Shown: positions 24,722 through 35,875, numbered from the stretch's first letter. The stretch: 41,556 nucleotides of DNA from Desulfosporosinus sp. Tol-M (GCA_000770645.1 JQID01000103.1:1-41556), one strand, 5' to 3'. Numbers and translations: made by a program. Notes: generated from the sequence alone by a model not told the origin.

Positions 24722-24737
24722 TATTGTATATACAATA
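24722..24737. promoter_or_regulatory. 16-bp perfect palindrome
   Basis: TATTGTATATACAATA lies in the 104-base gap between the hairpin terminator (24656-24683) and the 3' end of the cyclase-like gene. A TTGACT hexamer overlaps it on the plus strand. It is a plausible operator for a dimeric regulator; the regulated transcript is not clear. Confidence 0.5.
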
Positions 24738-24787
24738 AATTGTGTGGGTATAGTGTACATATTAAGAATAATGTGCCATAACCTTAT

Positions 24788-25759
24788 TCATGCTTCAAAT
24801 CTTTTTATAATTCTTAATATCAAAAATGTTAACCATTGCGAGGGTTTCTTCTTCTGACCAAAATCCCACCCCTTCCATGCTTTCCATTCTGATTCAGGTG
24901 TAAAACTACCATCCTCATTTGCCTTTGATTTTATAATATCTATCAGTTCTTTCAATCTTGTATCATTCTTTAACCACTCAAATTGGGTGAGTGTATCTGC
25001 AACATGAACTATATCGTACCAAATTAAAGGTGCTTTAAGTTTTCTAAAGTCTGTACCCATATAAAACATATAAGGATGAGTTTCTTTGCTCCTTGCCCAT
25101 AAATTAAGCAAACATTCAGCACCAATATGGGCTTCATGGCTTTCTTTAAAATCATTGATTTGAGATAAAACTTTAAGCATTAAGAGAGTAGCATATGGAC
25201 ATGGGTCATCTTTTCTTCCAGGGCCTCTAAACTTACCTAATTCCGGTGAAACAGAACACGGCCAACCATTTTCTCTTATTAAATCTCTCAAAAAGTTCAA
25301 GCCTTGATTAACTGTAGAGTCTCCTCCCAGACCAAGCCTGATTAATGAGTATAAAACAAGAGGTGCATCGCATAATGACCATGCCCATGAGTTCTGTCCA
25401 GTTCCTCCAAAGTGTTCAGGAATGTTTAATTGTACTTGAACTACACCCTCTCTTGTCTTATGTTTCATAATCTTATCAACTATTTCTCTTATTTCTGGTT
25501 TTTCTATTGTTAAGCCAACTTCAGCAATAAATGCTAACTTATGAAGTAATAGTCCAGCATTTTTATGGTTTGTTACAACTTCTTCTGACCATTGAGTTAA
25601 TTCTGAAAGGAGTAGTCTAATTTGAGGATGTGAAATCATTTTATCATTTGCATGTATCACTTCTTTATCATACTTTGATTGGTTCAGTAAATCCAATCGG
25701 GTACAATACTCAATCCATGGCTCGCTTTGTAAAAGACAGTTAATTATTTCATTCATCAT
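24788..25759 (-). CDS. Alpha/alpha-toroid (prenyltransferase/squalene-cyclase-like) protein
   Basis: 323 residues. QW-like repeats are visible: FLRDLIRENGWPCSVSPELG near residue 160 and KANEDGSFTPESEWKAWKGW near 285, with GGTGQNSWAWSLCDAPLVLY near 120. This spacing suggests an alpha/alpha-barrel of the terpene-cyclase/prenyltransferase kind. The catalytic DxDD of squalene-hopene cyclases is not seen, so another activity or a binding role is likely. GAGGGG precedes the start. The DNA is clearly more AT-rich than the transfer genes around it, so it is cargo acquired separately. Confidence 0.5.
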   Translation of the reverse strand: MMNEIINCLLQSEPWIEYCTRLDLLNQSKYDKEVIHANDKMISHPQIRLLLSELTQWSEEVVTNHKNAGLLLHKLAFIAEVGLTIEKPEIREIVDKIMKHKTREGVVQVQLNIPEHFGGTGQNSWAWSLCDAPLVLYSLIRLGLGGDSTVNQGLNFLRDLIRENGWPCSVSPELGKFRGPGRKDDPCPYATLLMLKVLSQINDFKESHEAHIGAECLLNLWARSKETHPYMFYMGTDFRKLKAPLIWYDIVHVADTLTQFEWLKNDTRLKELIDIIKSKANEDGSFTPESEWKAWKGWDFGQKKKPSQWLTFLILRIIKRFEA

Positions 25760-25809
25760 AAAAACCCCTCTATTATATCCATAAATTATTTAGTATATTC
25801 AATCAGCGT

Positions 25810-26760
25810 TTATCCTCGTGTTTTCCATATTGCCATCGGATGATTACGGATACGTTCTAAAATCTGTATGTCCTCAAAAAGTAGCTCGGGATGATACTCA
25901 TCGTTTTTAAATGCCCTCAAGAACTCTGCTTCGTTATCACTGATTATGGAAAACATGGACAGGTAGTCGCTAACCCGTTGCTTTGCCGCTGTAAGATCAA
26001 ACCGCTCCTTTTTTCGGATTACTGGATATAAATCTGTCCGTATCTTATACTCCGTCAACTCACCAATCTTTCCCAGATTAATGGTTTCAGAAACAGCCTC
26101 GCCGCCGACAGCATAGTAGAATATGGCGCATTTTTTAAGCAGAGAGAGTTCTGTTTCATCAAACAATCCAAAATAGATCATGTTGTTAATGTCATACAAA
26201 TCACGGGCTGCCGCTCTTGTGAGCAAAGCAACAATCTTGCTTGCAAAGATCTCAATGGAAGCCAAAGAGTTCACCTTAAAAGAATCCAGTATACCAAGTG
26301 TTTCAATTGACCTTTGCTCCAAAGGTAGAATATGGGAACGCAGGGAGTAATTGATTTCCACCTTGATATTATCTTTCATGCCCGCAGTATTTGCATAGGA
26401 AAACACATAAGAATCCAGACTATGGTAGGATTTTGATTTAGGGCTTACTTCATATCCGCTCATCGCCATATATTTAAGGACGCTGTCCGAGATTTTTTTG
26501 CGTTCCTCAAACATTTCTTCCCGCGAATCATTATGTGTATAATCAAGGTCGATGTCTACAGATAACCTCGGCAGGTTGAAAATAGTCATATTGATTGCCG
26601 TTCCGCCTTTTAGCGCAAGGCTCTCACGCAGGAGCGGGTCGCTGTTTATATATTTCAGTATTTCCGACAACCGGAATACTTTTTCTAATGTATCGCGGAT
26701 AAACCCTAATTCCCGCGCCTGTTTTCCAAGCTTACGCTTATCATAATCAAACAAATTCAT
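25810..26760 (-). CDS. abiEii: AbiEii-type nucleotidyltransferase toxin
   Basis: 316 residues. The nucleotidyltransferase motif is ALKGGTAINMTIFNLPRLSV followed by DIDLDY (residues about 48-72), as in AbiEii/AbiGii toxins, which inhibit growth by modifying tRNA with nucleotides. EINYSLRSHILP and ASKIVALLTRAAARDLYDIN follow as in the family. It overlaps the antitoxin gene by 14 bases, the normal operon order. Together they act as a type IV toxin-antitoxin/abortive-infection system. Confidence 0.85.
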   Translation of the reverse strand: MNLFDYDKRKLGKQARELGFIRDTLEKVFRLSEILKYINSDPLLRESLALKGGTAINMTIFNLPRLSVDIDLDYTHNDSREEMFEERKKISDSVLKYMAMSGYEVSPKSKSYHSLDSYVFSYANTAGMKDNIKVEINYSLRSHILPLEQRSIETLGILDSFKVNSLASIEIFASKIVALLTRAAARDLYDINNMIYFGLFDETELSLLKKCAIFYYAVGGEAVSETINLGKIGELTEYKIRTDLYPVIRKKERFDLTAAKQRVSDYLSMFSIISDNEAEFLRAFKNDEYHPELLFEDIQILERIRNHPMAIWKTRG

Positions 26761-27511
26761 TGCCTCCTTCCGATATAAGGGCTAAAAGCTGCTCCGGCCC
26801 AAACAGCCTCCACTTTTTGTTATATATGGATTTTTCTTTTTCCAAACCGTGATACAGGTATCTCACACTTTTTGAGATTTCGGCTTCGCAGGCTTTAAAA
26901 AACGTATCCGTTATTTTCAGGGAATCCTTGAAATGCTCTAGGATATATCCTGTTTTCTGAAACAAGATTTGTTTGCCGTAGCTTTTCAGATAGCAAAGCA
27001 GCTTTGTTTCATCTGCATATGGCATCATTTCAAGGCTTCGGAGCAGTTCTTCCAATCCTCCAATTTTCTCAAAATCGTTGATGCTGTCTATGACGGTGCG
27101 TTCTAAATCGGTTACACGGGTGCCGTCCGGTTTTTTTACAATACCATCGTTGATACGGGACATTTGGTAACGATAGGTCAAACCGTTAAATTCAAATGTG
27201 TTAAACTTTGTATCAGAGGATACATACACATCATAAAACACTTGATTAGTGCATCCGTAATATTCTAAAGCAGTATGGTGAGAGATATATGCGCTTTCCG
27301 TCAAATTGCTGGCTATCACATACCGATTGACAACCGGCTCGCTGTCCGCAAGATTTATAGCAACATACAGGTTTCTTTTCACGCTTTGAATATAGCCTTT
27401 TTTCAGGTAGTTCTGTATCAGATCGCTTGCACTGTTTCTGTTGCCGACCATCTCAGTAACATCATTCCATGTAAAACAACCTTTTTCCAATAGTTGTTCA
27501 TAGTATTTCAT
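26747..27511 (-). CDS. abiEi: AbiEi-type antitoxin / repressor
   Basis: 254 residues with an N-terminal winged helix (GCFTWNDVTEMVGNRNSASD, QNYLKKGYIQSVKRNLYVAI) and the AbiEi core AYISHHTALEYYGCTNQVFY plus TRVTDLERTVIDSINDFEKI. AbiEi neutralises AbiEii and represses the pair by binding inverted repeats. Such a repeat (27580-27602) lies 68 bases upstream. A weak GGAGGTGG precedes the ATG at 27511. The pair is complete and should be functional. Confidence 0.85.
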   Translation of the reverse strand: MKYYEQLLEKGCFTWNDVTEMVGNRNSASDLIQNYLKKGYIQSVKRNLYVAINLADSEPVVNRYVIASNLTESAYISHHTALEYYGCTNQVFYDVYVSSDTKFNTFEFNGLTYRYQMSRINDGIVKKPDGTRVTDLERTVIDSINDFEKIGGLEELLRSLEMMPYADETKLLCYLKSYGKQILFQKTGYILEHFKDSLKITDTFFKACEAEISKSVRYLYHGLEKEKSIYNKKWRLFGPEQLLALISEGGNEFV

Positions 27512-27579
27512 ATTTTTACCACCTCCGTTGTTTTAATTTTAGTATGATGTCGCTGAAAAATCAACCATGCAGAGGATGA

Positions 27580-27602
27580 AATAAAATATTTTTTATTTTA
27601 TT
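27580..27602. promoter_or_regulatory. Inverted repeat upstream of abiEi
   Basis: AATAAAATA and TATTTTATT flank a T5 loop. A looser copy (GTTTTTATTT ... AAATAAAAC, about 27612-27647) lies next to it. Paired AT-rich inverted repeats before abiEi fit the known autoregulation of AbiE systems. They could also serve as a terminator for transcripts from upstream. Confidence 0.5.
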
Positions 27603-27654
27603 CTTGCTATCGTTTTTATTTCAGTGATAACATGCCGTAAATAAAACTTGCAGC

Positions 27655-28605
27655 TTATTCACGTTCCCGCTGCTGCCGTATTCTTAATACAATTCTTAGA
27701 TAGTCGTTCACATCCTTTCCACGCTTTGGCGGCTCGTCGGAAACGGTAAGTGAGGAGGAAAGAAGGGTCTTGATAGTCTTTGCTGCCAGCCGTCCAGCCG
27801 TGTCATTGTCCAGGTGTAAAGCGATTTCCTTTATTTGTGGGAAGTCTTTTAAGTATTGCATGAGTGCGGCAGGCGGGGTGCTTTCCTCAATAATCTTTTT
27901 CGGCATATAGATTCCCGCAAGGGACAGGCAATTTTCCTGCCGCCAGTCCTTCCCGGAAAGCAGTTCCAACGTACCATAGGATAATAAATCAACAGCGCTT
28001 TCAAAAAGGTGCAGTTTGCGGCATTCGTTCCTGGCCGGGATAGAGAAGGAGAAGTGCTTGTCGCTTCCGTTCACTTCCCCCATAAACCGTTCGCCAAAAG
28101 TTCCACGGAGAGTAGCGTATTTGGGAACGCCATGCCGGTCAAAACCGATAAAGACGGCGTTGTGATAATCACGGCTTTCATATAGCTGTTTGGTCCGGAT
28201 ACAGTAGTCTATAATCTCCCGGTGAATGCCACGCCCCATGAGGTAGGTAATCACGTGGTCGTTGTTTTCATTTTTCTCAGGCAGGAGCAGTTTTTTAGAC
28301 TCAACAGGTTTCTGCACCTTTGGCGAAACAGGCGGCATGACCGCTGCCTGTCCGTCTATCTGAAGTACCGCTTCCGGGAGCGTCATGCCCCGTACCTTGA
28401 TGAGATAGTCCAGGGCAGAACGCCCGCCGATGTTGCGCGACCACCAGCACCATTTCCCGTTGCTGATTTTCAGGCTGTCATGGGTACGGGTGGTATAGAC
28501 GTTGCCGGAAAAGCGCACCAGCTCCTGCGGCTCGTAATATTGCAGGTAAGTCAGCAGATCCATTCGCTTTGCGCGCTCGATCTGCTCCGGTGTTACATAA
28601 GGCAT
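27655..28605 (-). CDS. DUF3991/Toprim-domain protein
   Basis: 316 residues. The N-terminal part (MPYVTPEQIERAKRMDLLTY, then WSRNIGGRSALDYLIKV) resembles the zinc/DUF3991 region of mobile-element primases. The C-terminal half holds a Toprim fold with LFESAVDLLSYGTLE (Glu near residue 200) and LHLDNDTAGRLAAKTI (DxD-type, near 270). Such proteins probably prime or process transferred DNA. It starts 11 bases after the end of the methylase-helicase gene. The C-terminus ends RQQRERE. Confidence 0.75.
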   Translation of the reverse strand: MPYVTPEQIERAKRMDLLTYLQYYEPQELVRFSGNVYTTRTHDSLKISNGKWCWWSRNIGGRSALDYLIKVRGMTLPEAVLQIDGQAAVMPPVSPKVQKPVESKKLLLPEKNENNDHVITYLMGRGIHREIIDYCIRTKQLYESRDYHNAVFIGFDRHGVPKYATLRGTFGERFMGEVNGSDKHFSFSIPARNECRKLHLFESAVDLLSYGTLELLSGKDWRQENCLSLAGIYMPKKIIEESTPPAALMQYLKDFPQIKEIALHLDNDTAGRLAAKTIKTLLSSSLTVSDEPPKRGKDVNDYLRIVLRIRQQRERE

Positions 28606-28616
28606 GTTTTTTCACC

Positions 28617-31600
28617 TCATCTTTCATAGCCCACGGCTTTCTTTTCCGGTACATCTATGTCCTCATCCGGCTCGCCGTCGATCACCTCGTTTTCATGTTT
28701 ATCCATGTTGAGCAAAATATTCAGCTCTGCCAGCCGCGAAGATTTGGTTTGAAGCTCCTGCTCCTTCTCAAAGGGAATGTCGATTTGCTCTTTAGCCGTT
28801 TCCATCTGCTGGCGGAGCGTTTTTAACTGTTCTTGGCAATATTCCAGCTTCTTCGGTATTTCGGCAAGAGTGTTATTGAGTCTTGTGATATTGCCGTGGA
28901 TGTCTGTACCCAAAGTGACCGTATGGCTGAGAGCACCCCGCAGGGTGATTTGATACTGCTTATTAAATCCATCAAAGGAAAACAGCATCGGAAATCCCAT
29001 GTAGCTGCCCAACTCCTGCGGCTCCGGCGTGGTCATCAGCTTGCAGGCTTCAAGGATGGCCGCGCCCGCCTGTGCCTTTTCGGTGTACGAAACTCCCTTG
29101 ACCGTCATGCCCGCAAATTTGTTTTCCTCTGTGGTGCCATCGATAGTTTTCAATGTGCTATGCTGCTCATACAGGGAAAGGTCTTTTTCATAACCCTCAA
29201 TCCGTTCCTCGGTAAATTTAATCTGCTGCGGATAGTGCTTTAATAACCGGTCTTCCAAAGCGTAACGCTGGCTTAAATGATTCGCCTTCAAAAGCTTCAA
29301 CTTAGACACCTGAATATCCAGATCCATCTTCTCTTTTATATAGGGATTGCCAGTAGCCAGCGCTTTCACCTCAGCATAGGAAAGCGCTGTTTCGTCAATG
29401 TCTTCGGCGCTTCTTACAGGGGATTTGCTGGTCATAATCTGACTGATAAACCGCTGCTTGTTCTCAAGTATCTGGTAGAGGTAGGCATCGAAGGTGTTTT
29501 CCGTCACATACCGGAAGATATGCACCTCGTCGTTTTTATTGCCTTGCCGCACAATACGTCCGGAGCGCTGCTCCAGATCTCGTGGCCGCCACGGGCAATC
29601 CAGGTCATGAAGCGCAATCAATCGGTCCTGAACATTGGTTCCGGCCCCCATCTTAAAGGTGGAGCCTAACAGGGCACGTACCTGTCCTTTGCGGACTTTG
29701 GCAAACAGCTCCTTTTTCTTGGTCTCCGTGTTGGCATCGTGAATAAAGGCAACCTCGTCGGCGGGGACTCCACGTGCGATGAGTTTTTGGCGCACATCCT
29801 CGTACACATTGAAATTTCCGTCACCTTTAGGTGTGGACAGGTCACAGAACACAAGCTGCGTCAATTTCTTATCGCTGTTTTCCTGCCAGAAGCAGAAGAT
29901 ATTGTCCACGCAAGCGTTTACCTTGCTTTCTTCGTGGTCGGGCAGCATGGGATTGGCCAGTCGCTGGTCAAGGGCCAGCTTGCGGCCATCGTTGGTGATT
30001 TTAAGCATATTGTCCTCATAGGGTTCTACCAGCTTGGCGCGTACCCGTTCGGCGCGCTCGGCAAGCTCGACCACCATATCCTGCTGGAATACGCTGGGCT
30101 TCACCGCCACATTGTGGTAGTTAGCTTTCGGTACAGGAAGATTCAGCATATCCGCAGTTTTGATATCCGCGATTTCCTTGAACATATTCATGAGCTCCGG
30201 GAGGTTATAGAACCGTGCAAACCTCGTTTTGGCCCGGTAGCCAGTTCCTTCCGGCGCAAGCTCTATGGCCGTAACGGTTTCCCCGAATGTACTTGCCCAG
30301 CAATCAAAATGTTGGAGTCCGTTTTTACGCAGGGCTTCGTATTGCAGATACCGCTGCATGGTATACATCTCGGTGATGGAGTTACTGATCGGCGTCCCAG
30401 TGGCAAAGATAATGCCGCGTCCGTCCGTCAGTTCGTCCAGGTAGCGACATTTGGCAAACAGATCGGAGGACTTCTGCGCCTCGGTCTGGGACAGGCCCGC
30501 CACGTTCCTCATTTTGGTGTAGAGAAACAAATTTTTATAAAAATCTGCCTCATCAACAAAGAGTCGGTCAACGCCCAATTCCTCAAACGTTACCACATCG
30601 TCTTTTCGGCTGGTATCGTTGAGCTTATCCAGCTTTAATTTCAGAGTCTTTTTGGTTTTTTCAAGCTGTTTGATGGCGTAACGCTCGCCTTTTTCCTCTT
30701 TCAGTTCCTGAATCCCGCTGGTAATCTCCGCAATCTGCTCCTGCAGCTGCTGTTTTTGGCGCTCCGCAGAGATGGGGATTTTCTCAAATTGGCTGTGGCC
30801 TATAATCACCGCGTCATAGTCGCCAGTGGCGATTCTCGCACAAAACTTCTTGAGGTTTTTAGTTTCAAAGTCCTTTTTCGTCGCCACAAGGATGTTAGCA
30901 GACGGGTAGAGCTGCAAAAACTCTCCGGCCCATTGTTCGGTCAGGTGGTTCGGCACTACAAACATGCTCTTGTTGCAAAGCCCCAGATGCTTGCTTTCCA
31001 TTGCTGCAGCCGTCATTTCGTAGGTCTTGCCCGCACCCACGCAGTGAGCCAGTAAGGTGTTGCCACCGTATAGGATGTGCGCCACCGCATCTACTTGATG
31101 TTTGCGCAGGGTGATTTCCGGATTCATTCCTGTAAACCGGATATGACTGCCATCGTATTCGCGGGGACGGATGGAGTTGAAGCGGTCGTTGTAGAGCCTT
31201 GTCAGACGTTCCCGGCGTTTAGGGTCTTTCCATATCCAGCTTTGGAATGCCTCCTTGATAGCCTCCTGTTTTTGCTGGGCGATGGCGGTTTCCTTTTTGT
31301 TCAATACACGCTTCTCAACACCGTCCTCATATACGGCATCAAAGACGCGCACATCCCGCAGATTGAGGGTTTCTTCGACTATCTTGTAGGCATTAATACG
31401 GCTGGTGCCATAGGTCATAACGGCCTTAATGTTTCCGCTGCGGTCGTCGTTTTTGCCCTTGACGTTCCAGTTGGCGGTATAGGTGGAATAAAAAACATCG
31501 ATGTAGCGCCTGTACATATACGGAGTTTCCAGAAGCTCAAAGATGAAGTCCTTAACCACATCCGGGGGAAGCCAGGTCGCACCGAGGCGTACATCAATTT

Positions 31601-34600
31601 CAGAGGCGTTCAGGTCCTTTGGCTGCACTGCTTCCAGTGCCGTAACATTCACACCGTAGGTGTCGGGGTGCATTTCGGCAAATTGCCGGGCGGTTTTCAG
31701 CTTTTCCCGAACGTTGCCGGAGAGATAAGCATCCGCCGTTTCAAACATCGGCTTTCCTGTATTGTCCAGCTTTTCAGGATTGAGGAACACGACGCCTTCC
31801 AGGTCTTTTACAAGCTGTTTCTCGGAAAGCCCTGTCAGGCTCTGCATTAGACCTAAGTCCACACAAGCTTTTTCTGCGATGGAGATCGCCAGTGCTTCAG
31901 TGGCGGTATCCACATGGGTAACGTTCGTGCGTTGCCGGATGGTGCGTTTGGTGAACATATCCGCCTTGCGCTCCAGCTCGCCGTTCTCGTCGAGAATCTC
32001 CAGAGAACAGAGCAGGCAGCAGGAACTGTCGTCGGAAAAAGCCATGTTGTTGCCGCGGCTGTTCAAAAGTCCGTATTTTGCGACAAAAGTGTCATATAGA
32101 CAGTTCAGCTTGTACTGCTGTTCCCGGATCACCTCATCGCTGTAATCCTCGGTCTGGTATTCAATGAGTTCGCGGACTGAGTCCCGGATGGCAATCATGC
32201 CCTTGATCCGGCCCTCCGCCGTAACGGAAGTTTCCACGCGGTTCATCCGGCTGTTTTCCCGGTAGTAGATCCCGCCGTCCACAACGGTGTAACTGAAATT
32301 GCGGACATTTGGATCTGCCGGGATGGAGGCGTCCGCGTCATCGGATAGTTCGTCCAACTCATATTCCGTGATTTCGGCGTGGATGTTTTCCAGCGCCTCG
32401 CGCAAAAGCTCTGCGAGGTCGGCACCTTCATAGGGTATACAGGTGGTTTCACTTTTGTTGCCGTACATCCGGTCGTCGTAGGCTATTGTGCCCAGCACCA
32501 TTTCGGTATTGTCGGCAAAATAGCGATTGACGGGGATGCCGTCCTTGGAGGTGGAGAGATGCACCCAATCCGGTTCAATGTCGATTACCCTGTCACGCTT
32601 TTGCAGGAACAGGATGTCGGTGGTGACTTCCGTGCCGGCATTGGCAAAAAACGCATTGTTGGGAAGCCGGACGACCCCCAGAAGCTCGGCCCGCTGCGCA
32701 ATGTACTTGCGGACTTCGGGATTCTGCTTATCCATCGTGCCCTTAGAGGGGATAAAGGCAACAATGCCTCCGGGACGCACCTTATCCAGTGTTTTGGCGA
32801 AAAAGTAGTCATGAATATAAAACTTGTATTTGTCGTACTTTTTGTCTGACACGCCATAGCTGCCAAAGGGCACATTGCCGATAGCCAGGTCGAAAAAGCT
32901 GTCGGGCAGGTTGATTTCCTCAAAGCCCTGCACTGCGATGCTGGCGTTTTGATATAGCTGTTTGGCGATCCGGCCTGTGATGCCGTCCAGTTCCACACCA
33001 TACAGCTTGGAGTTTTTCATGCTCTCCGGCACAAGGCCGAAAAAGTTGCCGATGCCGCAGGCGGGTTCCAGAATATTGCCGGTCTGGAAGCCCATGTTGG
33101 CAAGGCAGGCATACATGGCCTTAATGACGGTGGGGGAAGTATAATGAGCATTTAAGGTGGAGGCCCTCGCGGATGTATATTCCTCATCAGTGAGCAGCTC
33201 CTTAAGCACGGCGTATTCCTTCGCCCACTGGCTATTCTGTTCATCAAATACCTGCGGCAGGCCGCCCCATCCCACATACCGGGAAAGGATTTCCTGTTCC
33301 TCTGGAGTGGCAAAGCGGTTTTGTTCTTCCAGTTGGTTCAAGAGCCGTATGGCGGCGACATTCCAGCCGTATTTGGTCTTTGCACCTCCATGCCCTAATT
33401 CATCGTCGGTGATACGGAAATTGACACGGGGCTGCGTAGGGGCTGCTGGCTGGAGGTCAATGATGACTTTAGATACTTCGCCATCCTGTGTTTTTCGCCA
33501 TACGGGTTCTTTGGCCTGTTCCAAAACGCCGCGCACAAACTCGATGCTTTCGCTGCGGAAAATGGGAAAGCCCGTGTTGCGCTGGAAGGTGATGTCCCGC
33601 AGACTGACCGTACCGGCTTCCTCGTCGATGCTATCGATGGCATAGCGCCGGTCCTCAATGGAAAGCTCCACGCCCACGGCAATTTCTTTTTCGGCTGGTT
33701 TCTTTTCCGCTTCCCCGGCTTGGCCGTCCGGAAGCTTTCTATCCTCGTGAGCGGTATAAAAGTCTACGATTTCCTGCTTGGTTGCCTTTAAGTGCGGGGT
33801 AGAGCGCAGGAGTTCATTGATAAGCGGTGTAGAATGAAAAAACGGAAGACTCTTGTCCTCCGTTTCTCTGCCATACCATGTTAATTGTAAATCAGCCCCG
33901 CCAGCACCGATTCCTCCGCTGAGTGCCGTAGGTTGTTCATGTGTCCTGTCCAGCCCATCGGGTCGGTCGCCTTGTCCGGCGCGGGACTGCTCTGTAAGAG
34001 CTTCGCTGTGATCTGTTCGATGCGCTCCTTCGCTGTCCGGTCGATCTCCGACAGGTGGCTGTTCAGTTTGCCCGACAGCATCAAGCTTGCGTACATTCCT
34101 TTCCGGTAGTTTTTCAGATATGTTTTGCGCAACATCCCATATTTGCCGATGTGCGTTTCTTCCTTCGGCAGCATCAGGTCGGGTATCAGATAATCGCCCT
34201 TCTGCGTGTAGGTCAGTTCCATATTCACCATCTCTTTCAGAATTACTGTTTTGCTTTACGTTTTCATTGTGATGTACATCCTGATTTTTTGCAAAGGTAC
34301 GGTTTTGTTTTTTCTCCGCTTTTTGCAGTTCCTTGACCGTTGCCCCGATTTCCTTTAAAACCATTTCGGAAAGATCACTTGTGGCAGCACCCAAGCGCGA
34401 AATGGTATCCAGCGTATTGAAATTCACAATGCCTTGAAAATCCTCAAAGCTCAGGTATTCATCGGCAGGATAGCCGCAGCGGACTAATGCTATGTAAGCC
34501 ACGGAAATCTTGAGAATCTCCTTGAAGATTACTTCCACATTCAGGTCGTCCAGTTCTTCCAAAAAGCTATTTTCCTTAAAGTACATCAGATCAGAGAGAT

Positions 34601-35066
34601 AGTCGGGGAAATTATCATCCACGGCATTGCGGGCGGCAGAGATTAAGGCGGTCGCAATATCTTGTTTTTCTTCAAGCTCACCAAAGGTGCTTTCCAACGT
34701 TTCCTTCACGGACTCCGCATATCTATCCTGCATCGCCCAAAGCGCAATGGGGCGGTTATAGCGGCTATTGGTGTCCGACACATCGAACACATGTCGCAAA
34801 GTTAAATGGCTTCCGCTGTCGTCGATGAGGGCGATGCCCTTCGCGCCTCGGTTTACCCATCTGCCAAACTTCTGATTCCATAGCTCAATGGGAGCACAGG
34901 CAGTCGCGTCGGGACGCTACGCATAAATCAAAAGCTGATCCTGAAACGGATATTTGTAATTCCATGCTGCTGTTTTCAGAAAGGAAGTCCAGTTGACAGG
35001 ATTTCTTGTGGCGCTGTGAGCCGTCGTTTCCGAAAGCTCTGTAATCAGTTGCAGCTTCGTTGCCAA
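28617..35066 (-). pseudogene. Giant N6-adenine methylase / SNF2-type helicase with amber codon
   Basis: The gene starts at a TTG at 35066 after GGAGGG and reads MATKLQLITELSETTAHSAT, then FQDQLLIYA, then TAG at 34917-34919, then RPDATACAPIELWNQKFGRW, and stays open to 28617 (about 2,149 codons). Parts in order: methyltransferase fold with AIGNVPFGSYGVSD (about 32,875), helicase Walker A VGAGKTYEMT (about 31,035), DEAD-type FVDEADFYKN (about 30,550), ATGTPISNS (about 30,400), and QRSGRIVRQGN (about 29,560). Relatives usually read LIYAQRPDAT, so one CAG-to-TAG change explains the stop. A weak restart at TTG 34799 would give 2,060 residues with all catalytic motifs. Proteins of this type may protect or unwind incoming element DNA. 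Confidence 0.8.
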
Positions 35067-35079
35067 CGTTTATCCCTCC

Positions 35080-35565
35080 TTATCGTTCCAGCTCATGGCT
35101 CTTCTTTTTTGGGGCAGTCTGTATGTATTTGCCCTCAGTTTTTTCATTCAGCCGTTCCTTTTCATTTTTATAGCAGTAGATGTAAAAGTTATAGTCACCC
35201 CGCTGCGGGAAACAGCGGATAAAATAGCGGTATCGGTCGGTATTCACACAAAAGCCGTACGTGTCGGGATGCCATGCGCCCGGTATTTTGGCCTCCCGGT
35301 GTCCATAGCAGTAGTTCACCATGGTTCCCAAGTCCTTCAAAGGCCCCCGTGTGCGCAGTTCGTTTATGACAGCGGCAATATCGGACTTGAACTCCGGAGT
35401 ATTCAGCGCACTTTGATGGTCAAACCATGTATGCCAAAACTCCCGGCCCTTGTGCCCGAAATCCCCTCGCAGGTGCCCGATACAGCTAAGCTCTTTGTTT
35501 TTTTCGTCATTGGAATAAAACAGGGCGGCTTCCTCCGGGGAAAAGGGTCTGATTTCAAATGTCAT
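35080..35565 (-). CDS. ICE accessory protein, unknown
   Basis: 161 residues, starting MTFEIRPFSPEEAALFYSND. The ATG at 35565 has GAGGTGATCAAA before it. It is rich in aromatic residues (YRYFIRCFPQRGDYNFYIYC) and ends KKKSHELER. I do not recognise a characterised family. It is tightly packed with its neighbours (13 bases to the next start), so it belongs to the same operon as the methylase-helicase. Confidence 0.6.
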   Translation of the reverse strand: MTFEIRPFSPEEAALFYSNDEKNKELSCIGHLRGDFGHKGREFWHTWFDHQSALNTPEFKSDIAAVINELRTRGPLKDLGTMVNYCYGHREAKIPGAWHPDTYGFCVNTDRYRYFIRCFPQRGDYNFYIYCYKNEKERLNEKTEGKYIQTAPKKKSHELER

Positions 35566-35575
35566 TTTGATCACC

Positions 35576-35875
35576 TCACCGTTCTATCCCATGCTTTTTC
35601 TTTTGGGGCTGCTGTACTGGTTTTTCAGGTGTATCCTTTTCCTGCTGGAGACTTTTTAAATAATGGACTTCATCCAGCGCACGATTGCATAAGTCTTCAA
35701 GGGCGGTCAGGCGGTCATTCATGTAATGGCCCCAGAAATATTCCTTTTCGCCCTTTCTGCATTTCCACGTCACAAAGTTTGCAGGTGCTTCATCGCGCTG
35801 TCCGATCACAAATTCCGAATTTCCCACGGTCAGCCGGTCGGTGATGACATAACCGGCGTTGACTTCCTTTTCCAT
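35576..35875 (-). CDS. ICE accessory protein, unknown
   Basis: 99 residues beginning MEKEVNAGYVITDRLTVGNS. AGGAGG lies 7 bases before the ATG at 35875. WKCRKGEKEYFWGHYMNDRL and ALEDLCNRALDEVHYLKSLQ suggest a small alpha/beta protein with a helical C-terminus. It ends KKKHGIER. Its N-terminal phrase (Y.I...L.VG...FV.G) resembles that of the next upstream gene product (VKHAIHVGDKEILFAL), which hints at a common origin. Confidence 0.6.
   Translation of the reverse strand: MEKEVNAGYVITDRLTVGNSEFVIGQRDEAPANFVTWKCRKGEKEYFWGHYMNDRLTALEDLCNRALDEVHYLKSLQQEKDTPEKPVQQPQKKKHGIER

Noticed and set aside
29739..30638. A 299-codon plus-strand frame inside the methylase-helicase
   Set aside because: The opposite strand holds the helicase motifs; the plus-strand product has no recognisable feature or start signal.
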